Assembly (NCBI GenBank): GCA_934394545.1
Contig: CAKRRG010000003.1
Coordinates: 37,660-101,659 of the forward strand
Length of the DNA: 64,000 nt
Reading direction: 5' to 3'
From: an uncultured Blautia sp.
Lineage (GTDB): Bacteria; Bacillota; Clostridia; Lachnospirales; Lachnospiraceae
Shown here piece after piece: positions 17,982 through 26,625 of this stretch (position 1 is its first letter; each line of letters begins with the position of its first letter). The translations under genes and the position numbers were made by a program. The notes below the pieces were generated by a model. It was not told the DNA's origin, did no database searches, and worked only from the letters and a program-made list of their open reading frames with translations.

Positions 17982-18971
17982 ATGGCAGAAAACAAAATTA
18001 AGACCATTGGTGTCCTTACCAGCGGTGGGGACGCACCTGGAATGAATGCTGCAATCCGCGCAGTTGTAAGACGTGGACTTTCCAGCGGACTTAAAGTAAA
18101 AGGAATTCAGAAGGGCTATAACGGTCTTTTAAATGAAGAAATCATTGACATGACAGCAAGAGATGTATCTGACACCATTGAGCGTGGAGGTACTATTCTT
18201 TATACTGCAAGATGTGCTGAGTTCCGTACAGCAGAAGGACAGCAGCGTGGTGCAGAGATCTGCCGCAAGCATGGTATTGACGGACTTGTTGTAATCGGTG
18301 GAGACGGTTCCTTTGCCGGAGCACAGAAGCTTGCGAATCTTGGAATTAATACAATTGGTATTCCTGGAACCATCGACCTTGATATTGCATGTACAGAGTA
18401 TACCATTGGTTTTGATACAGCTGTTAACACTGCTATGGAAGCAATTGATAAGGTACGTGATACCTCTACTTCTCATGAGAGATGCAGTATCATCGAGGTT
18501 ATGGGACGTGGAGCAGGATGGCTGGCACTTTGGTGTGGTATTGCCAATGGAGCCGAGGATGTTCTGATCCCTGAGAAATATGATTATGATGAGCAGAAGC
18601 TGATCAATAATATTATTGAGAGCCGTAAGATGGGCAAGAAGCATCATATCATCATCAATGCAGAGGGTATCGGTCATTCACAGGCTATGGCAACCCGTAT
18701 TGAGGCTGCTACAGGAATTGAGACACGTGCTACGATCCTTGGTCACATGCAGCGTGGTGGAAGTCCTACATGTAAGGACCGTGTATACGCATCTATGATG
18801 GGGGCTATGGCAGTAGACCTTCTTCTTCAGGGCAAGAAGAGCCGCGTTGTTGGATATCGTCATGGAGATTTCGTTGATTTCGATATTAACGAAGCTCTTG
18901 CAATGGAGAAATGCGTAACTCCGTATATGTGGGAGGTTTGCGAATCCCTTTCCCATAACTACAGGAAATAA
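17982..18971 (+). CDS. pfkA: ATP-dependent 6-phosphofructokinase
   Basis: A 329-residue enzyme that phosphorylates fructose 6-phosphate to fructose 1,6-bisphosphate, the committed step of glycolysis. Motifs: GVLTSGGDAPGMNAAIRAVVR (ATP site), IGGDGSFAGA, catalytic GTIDLDI, MGRGAGWLAL and HMQRGGSPTCKDR. The Gly in GGDGS marks ATP rather than pyrophosphate as donor. The usual Asn between the two catalytic-loop Asp residues is Leu here (TIDLD rather than TIDND), a known look in clostridial relatives but worth noting. The start at 17982 follows GGAGGAG; the frame extends upstream to 17892 without a ribosome site. Confidence 0.96.
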   Translation: MAENKIKTIGVLTSGGDAPGMNAAIRAVVRRGLSSGLKVKGIQKGYNGLLNEEIIDMTARDVSDTIERGGTILYTARCAEFRTAEGQQRGAEICRKHGIDGLVVIGGDGSFAGAQKLANLGINTIGIPGTIDLDIACTEYTIGFDTAVNTAMEAIDKVRDTSTSHERCSIIEVMGRGAGWLALWCGIANGAEDVLIPEKYDYDEQKLINNIIESRKMGKKHHIIINAEGIGHSQAMATRIEAATGIETRATILGHMQRGGSPTCKDRVYASMMGAMAVDLLLQGKKSRVVGYRHGDFVDFDINEALAMEKCVTPYMWEVCESLSHNYRK

Positions 18972-19012
18972 AGCAACCATTTCACAGATAAAGAGAAACA
19001 TAAAGGAATACT

Positions 19013-20404
19013 ATGTTTATTCAAAATCTGAAATATAAATTGCATAAACTGAATACAGCACAAATAATTACCCTCAGCTTTGCGGGGGTAATTTTTGTAG
19101 GAGGACTGATTTTGTGGCTGCCCTTCTGTACAGCAGCAGGACAGACCACTTCGTTCTCAGACGCTATGTTTACCGCGACCACCTGCGTGTGTGTAACCGG
19201 TCTTGTGACTGTGGTCACAGCAACGCACTGGAGTCTGATCGGTAAGCTTGTGATCCTTCTGCTTATACAGATCGGCGGCATCGGTCTGATTGCTCTTGCC
19301 AGTATTATTTTTATCTCATTGAATAAGAAGATCAGTCTGAGGAATCGGCGGATGATTCAGGAATCCTATAATCTGGAGCAGATGTCCGGGCTGGTAATCA
19401 TAGTAAGAAAGGTAATACTTTGCGTATTTGCCGCAGAGGGAATCGGAGCTTTTTGTTACGCTTTTTGCTTTGTTCCCAGATTCGGTCTTGTGAAAGGACT
19501 TGCACAGTCTGTATTTACAGCAGTTTCCGCATTCTGCAATGCAGGAATCGATCTTCTTGGAGAGAACAGCCTGGCTGATTATGTGACCAATCCCTTGCTG
19601 AATTTTACAACCATGGGCCTGATCATTGCTTCCGGACTTGGTTTTAACGTGTGGTGGGATCTTGGAAAAAGAATAAAAATGGTTTTTCAGAAGAAGCTTT
19701 CTTTTCACAGATTTTTCAGGACACTTCGTCTGCAAAGCAAGCTTGTATTGACTACAACTGCCATTTTGCTGGCAGGAGGAACTGTTTTTATCTTTCTTTT
19801 TGAGCATAACAATCCAGACACTTTAGGGAAATTATCCTTTGGACAGAAGGTGATGGCTGCAGCTTTTCAGTCTGTAACCACAAGGACTGCCGGATTTTTT
19901 ACAGTTGATCAGGGGGCGCTGACCAGCGGAAGCGTTATGCTCTGTCTGTTTTTTATGGTAGTAGGCGGCTCTCCTATGGGAACAGCGGGCGGTGTGAAAA
20001 CCACCACGCTTGCGGTGTTGGTACTGAGCATTGTTGCCAATCTTCGTGGAAAAAAGGATGTAGAAGCTTATGGAAGAAAAATCCGCAGCAGCTATATCCG
20101 TTCAGCTCTGGTTGTTGCCGGAATGGCAGCAGGAGTGTTATTTGTTTCCGTGCTGGCTCTTTTTGCAGTTATGCCGGAAGCACCTTTTGTGGATGTAATA
20201 TATGAGCTTACCTCTGCAGTAGGAACGGTAGGTTTATCCAGAGGACTGACAGCAGCCTTAAATACACCAGCTAAGTGGATCGTTATTTTTACTATGTATC
20301 TTGGCAGGATCGGCCCGCTGACACTGGGTGCAGCTGTTGTATCACGTGCACAGAAGCGTACGAAGGACGTACATCTGGCAGAAGAGAATATTATGATAGG
20401 ATGA
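19013..20404 (+). CDS. Potassium uptake channel subunit, TrkH/KtrB family
   Basis: A 463-residue membrane protein with eight or more hydrophobic segments and the four P-loop repeats of the TrkH/KtrB superfamily (TATTCVCVTG, SAFCNAGIDLLG, SVTTRTAGFFTVD and ELTSAVGTVGLSRG are the selectivity-filter regions, each with a key Gly). It carries potassium across the membrane and is gated by a cytoplasmic RCK ring, coded by the next gene 28 bases downstream. The length and the RCK partner with a single domain fit Ktr-type more than E. coli Trk-type systems. Confidence 0.94.
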   Translation: MFIQNLKYKLHKLNTAQIITLSFAGVIFVGGLILWLPFCTAAGQTTSFSDAMFTATTCVCVTGLVTVVTATHWSLIGKLVILLLIQIGGIGLIALASIIFISLNKKISLRNRRMIQESYNLEQMSGLVIIVRKVILCVFAAEGIGAFCYAFCFVPRFGLVKGLAQSVFTAVSAFCNAGIDLLGENSLADYVTNPLLNFTTMGLIIASGLGFNVWWDLGKRIKMVFQKKLSFHRFFRTLRLQSKLVLTTTAILLAGGTVFIFLFEHNNPDTLGKLSFGQKVMAAAFQSVTTRTAGFFTVDQGALTSGSVMLCLFFMVVGGSPMGTAGGVKTTTLAVLVLSIVANLRGKKDVEAYGRKIRSSYIRSALVVAGMAAGVLFVSVLALFAVMPEAPFVDVIYELTSAVGTVGLSRGLTAALNTPAKWIVIFTMYLGRIGPLTLGAAVVSRAQKRTKDVHLAEENIMIG

Positions 20405-20432
20405 GAATTGCGGGAGCATAGAGGAGATTACA

Positions 20433-21089
20433 ATGAGTGGAAAATCCTTTGCAATCATTGGTCTTGGGCAGTTTGGAATGACCCTGGCGAAAGAGCTTGC
20501 AGATGCAGATTATGATGTTTTGGCAATTGATGATAAAGATGAGAATATTCAGGAAGTTGCGGATATTGTCACATATGCCGTACGTGCAGATGTGCGGGAA
20601 CCGGGAATATTGAAATCCCTGGGAGTGCAGAATGTAGATGTTGCAATTATTGCGGTAGCAGAGAATATGGAAGCAAGTATTACAGCTACCATGCAGGTGA
20701 AGGATCTGGGCGTTAAGCTTATTCTGGCTAAGGCAATGAATTCCCTTCATGGCCGGATCCTGGAAAAGATTGGCGCAGATCAGGTGATTTATCCGGAGCG
20801 TTCTATGGGTGTCCGTGTTGCCCGTAATTTTACAGCCTGCGGTTTTGAAGATGTGTTTGAGCTTTCCACAGAATTTAGTATGGCTGAGTTTCACATTCCG
20901 GCAGACTGGGTAGGAAAAAGCCTTGCAGAGACCGGAGCCCGTGAAAAATATCATATTAACGTAGTTGCTGTGAAGCAGGGGGATGTAGTGAATGTGAATC
21001 TGAACCCTGCCGAGAAGCTGAAAGCTGGCTGTATTCTGGTTGCAGTGGGCCGGAATGAGGATTTGAATCAATTCAGGAAGCCGCTGTAA
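20433..21089 (+). CDS. Potassium uptake regulatory subunit, TrkA/KtrA family (RCK domain)
   Basis: A 218-residue cytoplasmic protein with one RCK_N Rossmann domain (AIIGLGQFGMTLAKEL is the GxGxxG nucleotide loop, then ADYDVLAIDDKDE with the ribose-binding acidic residue) and one RCK_C domain (FHIPADWVGKSLAETGAREKY). As an octameric ring binding ATP/ADP or NAD(H) it opens and closes the partner channel. It follows that channel gene directly with a GGAGATTAC ribosome site, so both are one operon. Confidence 0.95.
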   Translation: MSGKSFAIIGLGQFGMTLAKELADADYDVLAIDDKDENIQEVADIVTYAVRADVREPGILKSLGVQNVDVAIIAVAENMEASITATMQVKDLGVKLILAKAMNSLHGRILEKIGADQVIYPERSMGVRVARNFTACGFEDVFELSTEFSMAEFHIPADWVGKSLAETGAREKYHINVVAVKQGDVVNVNLNPAEKLKAGCILVAVGRNEDLNQFRKPL

Positions 21090-21102
21090 CAGGAGGAGAT
21101 TT

Positions 21103-21885
21103 ATGATAACCAGTGCGAACAATACACAGGTAAAGAATATCATACAGTTAAATCAGAAAGCCAAGGCTCGCAGAGAACAGGGTTTATTTGTGGCTGAGGG
21201 ACGGAAGATGTTCGGGGAGGCTCCAAAGGATTGGATATCCAAGGTTTATGTGACGGAGTCATTAACCGGGGATGCATCCTTCATGGAGCAGGTTCTGACA
21301 CTTCCGGAAGAAAAAAGAGAAATCGTAGCGGACAATGTTTTCCGCCAGATGTGTGATACCAAGACTCCCCAGGGAGTGCTTACAGTTCTGAAGAAGCCGG
21401 TGTGGACTATGGAAGATATCCTGAAAGAGGACGCACCGCTGGTAATGGTTCTGGAGGATCTCCAGGATCCGGGAAATGCAGGAACGATCTTCCGGACTGG
21501 CGAGGGCGCTGGAATTTCCGGTGTTTTCCTTACAAAGACCTGCGTAGACATTACGAATCCCAAGGTGATACGGTCCACAATGGGCTCTATTTACAGAATG
21601 CCTTTTCTATATGTGGAGGATGTGGTATCATTAAAAACAGAACTGGAGCAAAAAGGGATCCGTACCTTTGCTGCGCATCTGAGAGGGAAGAATTCCTATG
21701 ACCAGGAGTCTTATCAGGGTGGCACAGCATTTCTTATTGGAAATGAAGGGAACGGTTTGACAGAGGCAGCAGCAGAAGCCGCAGATTGTCTTATCCGGAT
21801 TCCTATGTGTGGACAGGTAGAATCCCTGAATGCGGCTATGGCTGCAGGTATTCTCATGTATGAGGCGGCAAGACAGAGACGGTAG
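21103..21885 (+). CDS. SPOUT (TrmH/SpoU) family RNA 2'-O-methyltransferase
   Basis: A 260-residue methyltransferase. The N-terminal substrate-binding domain (ITSANNTQVKNIIQLNQKAK) is typical of 23S rRNA-modifying members such as RlmB and TsnR-like enzymes. The SPOUT knot motifs are visible: LEDLQDPGNAGTIFRTGEG (motif 1), FLIGNEGNGL (motif 2) and IPMCGQVESLNAAMAAGI (motif 3). It transfers a methyl group from S-adenosylmethionine to a ribose in rRNA; the exact nucleotide is not known. It starts 13 bases after the RCK gene, so is probably co-transcribed. Confidence 0.93.
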   Translation: MITSANNTQVKNIIQLNQKAKARREQGLFVAEGRKMFGEAPKDWISKVYVTESLTGDASFMEQVLTLPEEKREIVADNVFRQMCDTKTPQGVLTVLKKPVWTMEDILKEDAPLVMVLEDLQDPGNAGTIFRTGEGAGISGVFLTKTCVDITNPKVIRSTMGSIYRMPFLYVEDVVSLKTELEQKGIRTFAAHLRGKNSYDQESYQGGTAFLIGNEGNGLTEAAAEAADCLIRIPMCGQVESLNAAMAAGILMYEAARQRR

Positions 21886-21933
21886 GAATGAAACTTCCGT
21901 GGTGTGATCTGTCTGTCAGAAAGGGGGAGGCTT

Positions 21934-22395
21934 ATGGAACCTATCATATGGCTGGGAATCCTGGCTATGCTTCTGGTGATCGAGGGGCTTACCACGGCGC
22001 TGACAACCATCTGGTTTGCAGGAGGTGCACTGGCAGCAGCTATTGCAGCAGGCCTTGGGATGGGAATCGTGCCACAGCTTCTTCTGTTTTTCTGTGTTTC
22101 GCTGGTATTGTTGTTTTTTACAAGACCGGCAGCTCTGAAGCTTATGAGTAAGAACACGGAGAAAACAAACGTAGAGGGTTTTCTGGGGAAAAATGCTGTT
22201 GTTATCCAGGAGATCAACAATCTGGCCCAGAGCGGTCAGGTTCGCATCAATGATATTGAGTGGATGGCCCGGACATCTGATGACAGCGTAATAATTCCGG
22301 AAGGAACTGTGGTGGAGATTGAAGCAGTTCATGGGGTGAAACTGATCGTAAAATCAGTTGCTCCCAAGAAGCATGGTTCAGAATCTGAATCGTAA
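21934..22395 (+). CDS. NfeD-like membrane protein with C-terminal OB domain
   Basis: A 153-residue short NfeD: two to three transmembrane segments (WLGILAMLLVIEGLTTALTT and the following Ala/Leu-rich stretch), then a small soluble beta domain (GFLGKNAVVIQEI ... GQVRINDIEWMA) of the NfeD OB fold. The start at 21934 is preceded by GGGGGAGG; an upstream ATG at 21904 lacks a ribosome site. It stands 26 bases before an SPFH gene; NfeD and SPFH genes are a conserved operon in many bacteria and the proteins work together in membrane microdomains. Confidence 0.92.
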   Translation: MEPIIWLGILAMLLVIEGLTTALTTIWFAGGALAAAIAAGLGMGIVPQLLLFFCVSLVLLFFTRPAALKLMSKNTEKTNVEGFLGKNAVVIQEINNLAQSGQVRINDIEWMARTSDDSVIIPEGTVVEIEAVHGVKLIVKSVAPKKHGSESES

Positions 22396-22421
22396 ATCGA
22401 CTAAAAACAGGAGGCGTAAAT

Positions 22422-23363
22422 ATGGGAAGTGTGTTAGTTTTACTGATCGTCATTGTTCTGGTGTTGTGGATCCTGGCATCCTGCATCCGCGTTGTACCAC
22501 AGGCATATGCGATCGTACTTGAGCGTTTAGGCGCTTATCAGGCAACATGGGGAACCGGTGTGCATTTTAAACTTCCATTTGTTGAGCGCGTGGCAAGAAA
22601 GGTCAACCTGAAAGAGCAGGTTGTAGATTTTCCGCCTCAGCCGGTTATCACGAAAGATAACGTAACAATGCAGATCGATACGGTTGTATTTTTCCAGATT
22701 ACAGATCCGAAGCTTTACGCATATGGCGTTGAGAATCCGATCATGGCAATTGAGAATCTTTCCGCTACCACACTGCGTAATATTATCGGTGATATGGAGC
22801 TGGACGAGACTCTGACTTCCCGTGAGGTGATCAATACCAAGATGCGTGCCTCCCTTGATGTGGCTACCGACCCATGGGGAATCAAGGTAAACCGTGTAGA
22901 GCTTAAGAATATTATTCCTCCGGCGGCGATCCAGGAAGCAATGGAGAAGCAGATGAAGGCTGAGCGTGAGAGACGTGAGGCGATTCTGATCGCAGAAGGA
23001 GAGAAGAAATCTACCATTCTTGTTGCCGAGGGTAAAAAAGAATCTGCCATTCTTGATGCGGAGGCTGAGAAGCAGGCAGCCATTCTTCGTGCGGAAGCGC
23101 AGAAGGAGCGTATGATCAAAGAGGCAGAAGGTCAGGCTGAGGCAGTTCTGAAGGTTCAGAAGGCGAATGCAGAGGGTCTTCGCATGATCAAGGAAGCAGG
23201 CGCTGACAATGCGGTTCTTACACTGAAGAGCTTTGAGGCTCTTGCGAAGGTGGCAGACGGTAAATCTACCAAGATCATTATCCCATCTGAGATTCAGAAT
23301 CTTGCAGGTCTTGCGGCTTCCCTGAAAGAGGTTGTAGCAGAGGATAAAACTGAGGAGAAATAG
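22422..23363 (+). CDS. SPFH/Band 7 protein (paraslipin/QmcA-like)
   Basis: A 313-residue protein with one N-terminal membrane anchor (VLLIVIVLVLWILASCI), an SPFH domain (VVPQAYAIVLERLGAYQATW; KDNVTMQIDTVVFFQI) and a long Ala/Glu/Lys coiled coil (EKKSTILVAEGKKESAILDA). The extra C-terminal tail beyond the coil is short. It pairs with the upstream NfeD gene. Such proteins make large rings in the membrane that organise or protect other membrane proteins. It is distinct from the SPFH protein at 7029–8045, which has two membrane segments and an RHH partner. Confidence 0.95.
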   Translation: MGSVLVLLIVIVLVLWILASCIRVVPQAYAIVLERLGAYQATWGTGVHFKLPFVERVARKVNLKEQVVDFPPQPVITKDNVTMQIDTVVFFQITDPKLYAYGVENPIMAIENLSATTLRNIIGDMELDETLTSREVINTKMRASLDVATDPWGIKVNRVELKNIIPPAAIQEAMEKQMKAERERREAILIAEGEKKSTILVAEGKKESAILDAEAEKQAAILRAEAQKERMIKEAEGQAEAVLKVQKANAEGLRMIKEAGADNAVLTLKSFEALAKVADGKSTKIIIPSEIQNLAGLAASLKEVVAEDKTEEK

Positions 23364-23390
23364 TTCAAACTATAAAAGAGGAGAATTGTT

Positions 23391-24389
23391 ATGAATTTAA
23401 AAGGCAGAAATTTTTTGACACTGAAAGACTTTACACCAGAGGAAATTCTGTATCTTCTTGATTTATCCGCTGATTTAAAGGCTAAGAAAAAAGCTGGTGA
23501 GCTTACGGAGTATTACAGGGGAAAGAATATTGCTCTGATTTTTGAGAAAACCAGCACCAGAACACGTTGTTCTTTCGAGGTTGCAGCTCATGATCTTGGA
23601 ATGGGAAGCACTTATCTGGATCCTACCGGTTCCCAGATCGGTAAGAAAGAGAGTATTGCAGATACCGCAAGGGTTCTTGGAAGAATGTATGATGGTATTG
23701 AGTACCGTGGATTTGGCCAGGAGGTTGTGGAAGAGCTTGGAAAATATGCAGGAGTTCCGGTATGGAATGGTCTGACAAATGAGTATCATCCTACACAGAT
23801 GCTGGCAGACATGCTTACTATCCGTGAGCATTTCGGATATCTGAAGGGGATCAAGCTGGTATATATGGGTGATGCCCGCTACAATATGGGTAATTCCCTG
23901 ATGGTAGCCTGTGCTAAGCTTGGAATGGATTTCGTAGCCTGCACAAGTAAGAAATATTTCCCAAATGATGAGTTAGTAGCTCAGTGTAAAGAGTACGCAG
24001 CACAGTCCGGTGCAACCATCACTCTTACAGAGGATGTAGAAGCCGGAACTAAGGACGCAGATGTAATTTATACAGACGTTTGGGTATCCATGGGTGAGCC
24101 GGATGCTGTATGGGAAGAGAGAATCCATGATCTTACCCCATACAAGGTAACCTCAGCAGTTATGAAGAACGCAGGAGAGAAGGCGATCTTCCTTCACTGT
24201 CTGCCTGCATTCCATGACCTGAAGACAAAGATCGGTAAAGAGATGGGCGAACGCTTCAACCTTACGGACATGGAAGTAACCGATGAAGTATTTGAGTCTC
24301 CGGCTTCTAAGGTATTCGATGAGGCTGAGAACCGTATGCATACAATTAAAGCAGTTATGGTTGCTACATTAGGAGAACCAGCGAAATGA
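23391..24389 (+). CDS. argF: Ornithine carbamoyltransferase
   Basis: A 332-residue transferase condensing ornithine and carbamoyl phosphate to citrulline. All landmarks are present: [11 protein letters not shown] (carbamoyl phosphate site), [21 protein letters not shown], and [10 protein letters not shown] (ornithine site). Length and motifs fit the ArgF/OTC family. No other arginine genes are adjacent and no arcA or arcC, so a biosynthetic role is more likely, but catabolic use cannot be excluded. It is 27 bases after the SPFH gene, and its stop overlaps the birA start (ATGA). Confidence 0.96.
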   Translation: MNLKGRNFLTLKDFTPEEILYLLDLSADLKAKKKAGELTEYYRGKNIALIFEKTSTRTRCSFEVAAHDLGMGSTYLDPTGSQIGKKESIADTARVLGRMYDGIEYRGFGQEVVEELGKYAGVPVWNGLTNEYHPTQMLADMLTIREHFGYLKGIKLVYMGDARYNMGNSLMVACAKLGMDFVACTSKKYFPNDELVAQCKEYAAQSGATITLTEDVEAGTKDADVIYTDVWVSMGEPDAVWEERIHDLTPYKVTSAVMKNAGEKAIFLHCLPAFHDLKTKIGKEMGERFNLTDMEVTDEVFESPASKVFDEAENRMHTIKAVMVATLGEPAK

Positions 24390-25222
24390 TTTCGGATAAA
24401 GGATTACGTGAAGGTGCTGCAGCTGGCAGCACCTTTAACCAATATACAATTTCAAATGAAATACATACAAAATGGGCGGGCAAAACCGTCCATTTTGCAA
24501 GAGAAACAGATTCTACCAATTTGTGGATAAAGCGGCTGGCTAAGGAGGGTGCGCCGGAAGGAACTCTTGCTGTAGCAGAATTTCAGTCAGCGGGAAGAGG
24601 GCGTCTTGGCCGTTCCTGGGAAGTGCCGGAAGGAACCTCTGTTATGATGAGTATTCTTCTGAGACCGGAATTTGAGCCACAGTATGCGCCTACCCTTACT
24701 CTTGTAATGGGAATGGCAGTGGCGAAGGCGGTCAAGAACCTTGGCTTCGACGTAAGCATTAAATGGCCTAACGATGTGGTGGTTTCCCATAAGAAAATAT
24801 GCGGAATCCTTACGGAAATGGGAGTGCGCGATGGAAAAATCGACTATGCAGTCATCGGAGTGGGAATTAATGTAAATATTAAAGCATTTCCGGAGGAGAT
24901 GGCAGATAAGGCGACCTCTCTTTATCTGGAAAGCGGCAGGGAGTTCGAAAGAAGCCGGATTCCGGGGCTGGTGATGGAAGCCTTTGAAGAATATTATGAG
25001 AAATTTGCAGCAACCTGTGATCTTAGCGGATTGAAGGAGGAATATGAGAGCATTCTTGCCAATTATAATCAGCCTGTCAGGGTGCTTGCGAAGGAGCCAT
25101 ATGAAGGAATTGCCAGAGGAATCACAGACAGCGGTGAGCTGCTTGTGGAAAAAGAGGATGGAACCCTGGCAATTGTCAGTGCCGGTGAAGTCTCTGTGCG
25201 GGGCCTGTATAGCTATGTATAA
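24386..25222 (+). CDS. birA: Biotin–[acetyl-CoA-carboxylase] ligase, monofunctional
   Basis: A 278-residue biotin protein ligase. Catalytic landmarks: [30 protein letters not shown] (the GRGRxGR biotinyl-AMP loop), [21 protein letters not shown] and [11 protein letters not shown]. The C-terminal SH3-like domain follows ([18 protein letters not shown]). The N-terminal winged-helix repressor domain of E. coli BirA is missing; only about 30 unrelated residues precede the ligase core, so it should not act as biotin repressor. Those first codons also contain a perfect 10-bp hairpin (24411–24435). The only ATG start overlaps the argF stop. Confidence 0.93.
   Translation: MISDKGLREGAAAGSTFNQYTISNEIHTKWAGKTVHFARETDSTNLWIKRLAKEGAPEGTLAVAEFQSAGRGRLGRSWEVPEGTSVMMSILLRPEFEPQYAPTLTLVMGMAVAKAVKNLGFDVSIKWPNDVVVSHKKICGILTEMGVRDGKIDYAVIGVGINVNIKAFPEEMADKATSLYLESGREFERSRIPGLVMEAFEEYYEKFAATCDLSGLKEEYESILANYNQPVRVLAKEPYEGIARGITDSGELLVEKEDGTLAIVSAGEVSVRGLYSYV
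24411..24435 (+). promoter_or_regulatory. Perfect GC-rich hairpin in the first codons of birA
   Basis: Arms AAGGTGCTGC (24411–24420) and GCAGCACCTT (24426–24435) pair perfectly over a 5-base loop, 22 bases after the argF stop. There is no T-run, so it may reduce birA expression relative to argF, or be a relic argF terminator absorbed into the birA frame. Confidence 0.55.
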
Positions 25223-25284
25223 GCCATGAAGCAATAGGAATATAAATATGGAGCAATAGAAATAAATAGGAAAGGTGTACTTAC

Positions 25285-25635
25285 ATGTATCAGGAAAATG
25301 TAGTATTATGTGGCGCCAGCGCCTATGAGCAGAAATATTATTTTAATAAAGATTTTGATTCACTGCCAGACCATGTGAAGAAGGAACTGCAGATCATGTG
25401 CGTTCTTTTTACAGAGGAGATTGGCGGAATTTTCACATTGGAATTTGACGATCATGGAAACCTTCAGTTTAAAACGGAGGCTACAGAAGCAGACGGATTT
25501 TATGATGATATTGGCGGCGCGCTGAAGATTAAGCAGCTGCGTGTGGAGAAGGAAGAGCTTCTGGAATCTCTGGAAATGTATTATCGTGTGTTTTTCCTTG
25601 GGGAAGATGTGGATAAAGAGAGTCTGGGAGAGTAA
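25285..25635 (+). CDS. Conserved hypothetical protein (DUF6145-like)
   Basis: A 116-residue soluble acidic protein of unknown function, no signal peptide or membrane segment. It resembles the small DUF6145 family of Lachnospiraceae by length and by segments such as ENVVLCGASAYEQKYYFN and GGALKIKQLRVEKEELLESL; that family name is from memory. The start follows GGAAAGGTG. It ends 3 bases before dusB, so the two are co-translated. The upstream gap holds an imperfect direct repeat (GAAGCAATAG/GGAGCAATAG) at about 25227–25262. No function can be proposed beyond a link to tRNA modification by position. Confidence 0.75.
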   Translation: MYQENVVLCGASAYEQKYYFNKDFDSLPDHVKKELQIMCVLFTEEIGGIFTLEFDDHGNLQFKTEATEADGFYDDIGGALKIKQLRVEKEELLESLEMYYRVFFLGEDVDKESLGE

Positions 25636-25638
25636 GCA

Positions 25639-26592
25639 ATGTGGAAAATCGGAAATGTAGAGATTCCAAATCGGTTTGTCCTTGCACCTATGGCAGGAGT
25701 TACAGATCTTGCTTTTCGCAGACTGTGTAAGGAGCAGGGAGCGGGACTTCTCTGTATGGAGATGATAAGTGCCAAAGCAATTTCCTATAAGAACAAGAAT
25801 ACCAGGGCGTTGATGGAAATCGATCCTGTGGAGCATCCGATTTCCATGCAGCTTTTCGGAAGTGAGCCGGAGCTGATGGCTGAAGTGGCGAAGGAGATAG
25901 AAGAGGAGCCGTTTGACATTCTGGACATCAATATGGGCTGTCCGGTACCCAAGGTAGTTAATAATGGAGAGGGTTCCGCTCTTTTGAAAAATCCGGATCT
26001 GATCGTGGACATTGTGAAGCGTGTATCTTCTGCGATTAAGAAGCCGCTTACGGTTAAGGTTCGTATCGGGTTTGAGAAGGAACCTGTTGATATTGTGGAG
26101 ATTGCCCGGCGTGTAGAGGATGCAGGGGCAGCGGCAATTGCAGTTCACGGGCGCACACGGCAGCAGTATTATTCCGGTACAGCAGACTGGGAGACGATTG
26201 CCAGGATCAAGGAAGCGGTTTCTATTCCGGTTATCGGAAACGGGGATGTGGATTCACCGAAAAAGGCAGAAGCCATGTTCCGTCAGACTGGTTGTGATGC
26301 AGTGATGATCGGGCGGGCGGTAGAAGGCAATCCCTGGATTTTCCGGGAGATGAATCATTATTTCGCCACCGGAGAGGAGCTGGCAAGACCATCACTGGCA
26401 GAGGTGAAGGAGATGATCCTGAAACATGCCAGAGCCCAGATAGAGATCAAAGGCGAGTTTATCGGAATCCGGGAGATGCGTAAGCACGTAGCCTGGTATA
26501 CGGCAGGAATGCCTCATAGTGCAGGGCTTCGTAGGGAATCTAATAATATTAGCAGTTATGAAGACCTGGAACGATTGCTGGAAAGATTGTAG
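25639..26592 (+). CDS. dusB: tRNA-dihydrouridine synthase
   Basis: A 317-residue FMN enzyme that reduces uridine to dihydrouridine in the tRNA D-loop. The TIM-barrel core carries VLAPMAGVTDLAFRRLC, DINMGCPVPKV (catalytic Cys in the NMGCP motif), KPLTVKVRIGF, AVHGRTRQQYYSG and VMIGRAVEGNPWIF. The C-terminal helical part (MRKHVAWYTAGMPHSAGLR) is the tRNA-binding domain. Length and motifs fit DusB. It starts 3 bases after the DUF6145-like gene. Confidence 0.95.
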   Translation: MWKIGNVEIPNRFVLAPMAGVTDLAFRRLCKEQGAGLLCMEMISAKAISYKNKNTRALMEIDPVEHPISMQLFGSEPELMAEVAKEIEEEPFDILDINMGCPVPKVVNNGEGSALLKNPDLIVDIVKRVSSAIKKPLTVKVRIGFEKEPVDIVEIARRVEDAGAAAIAVHGRTRQQYYSGTADWETIARIKEAVSIPVIGNGDVDSPKKAEAMFRQTGCDAVMIGRAVEGNPWIFREMNHYFATGEELARPSLAEVKEMILKHARAQIEIKGEFIGIREMRKHVAWYTAGMPHSAGLRRESNNISSYEDLERLLERL

Positions 26593-26625
26593 CAGTTTGA
26601 GGAATGCAGTTAAGAGGTGAAGATT

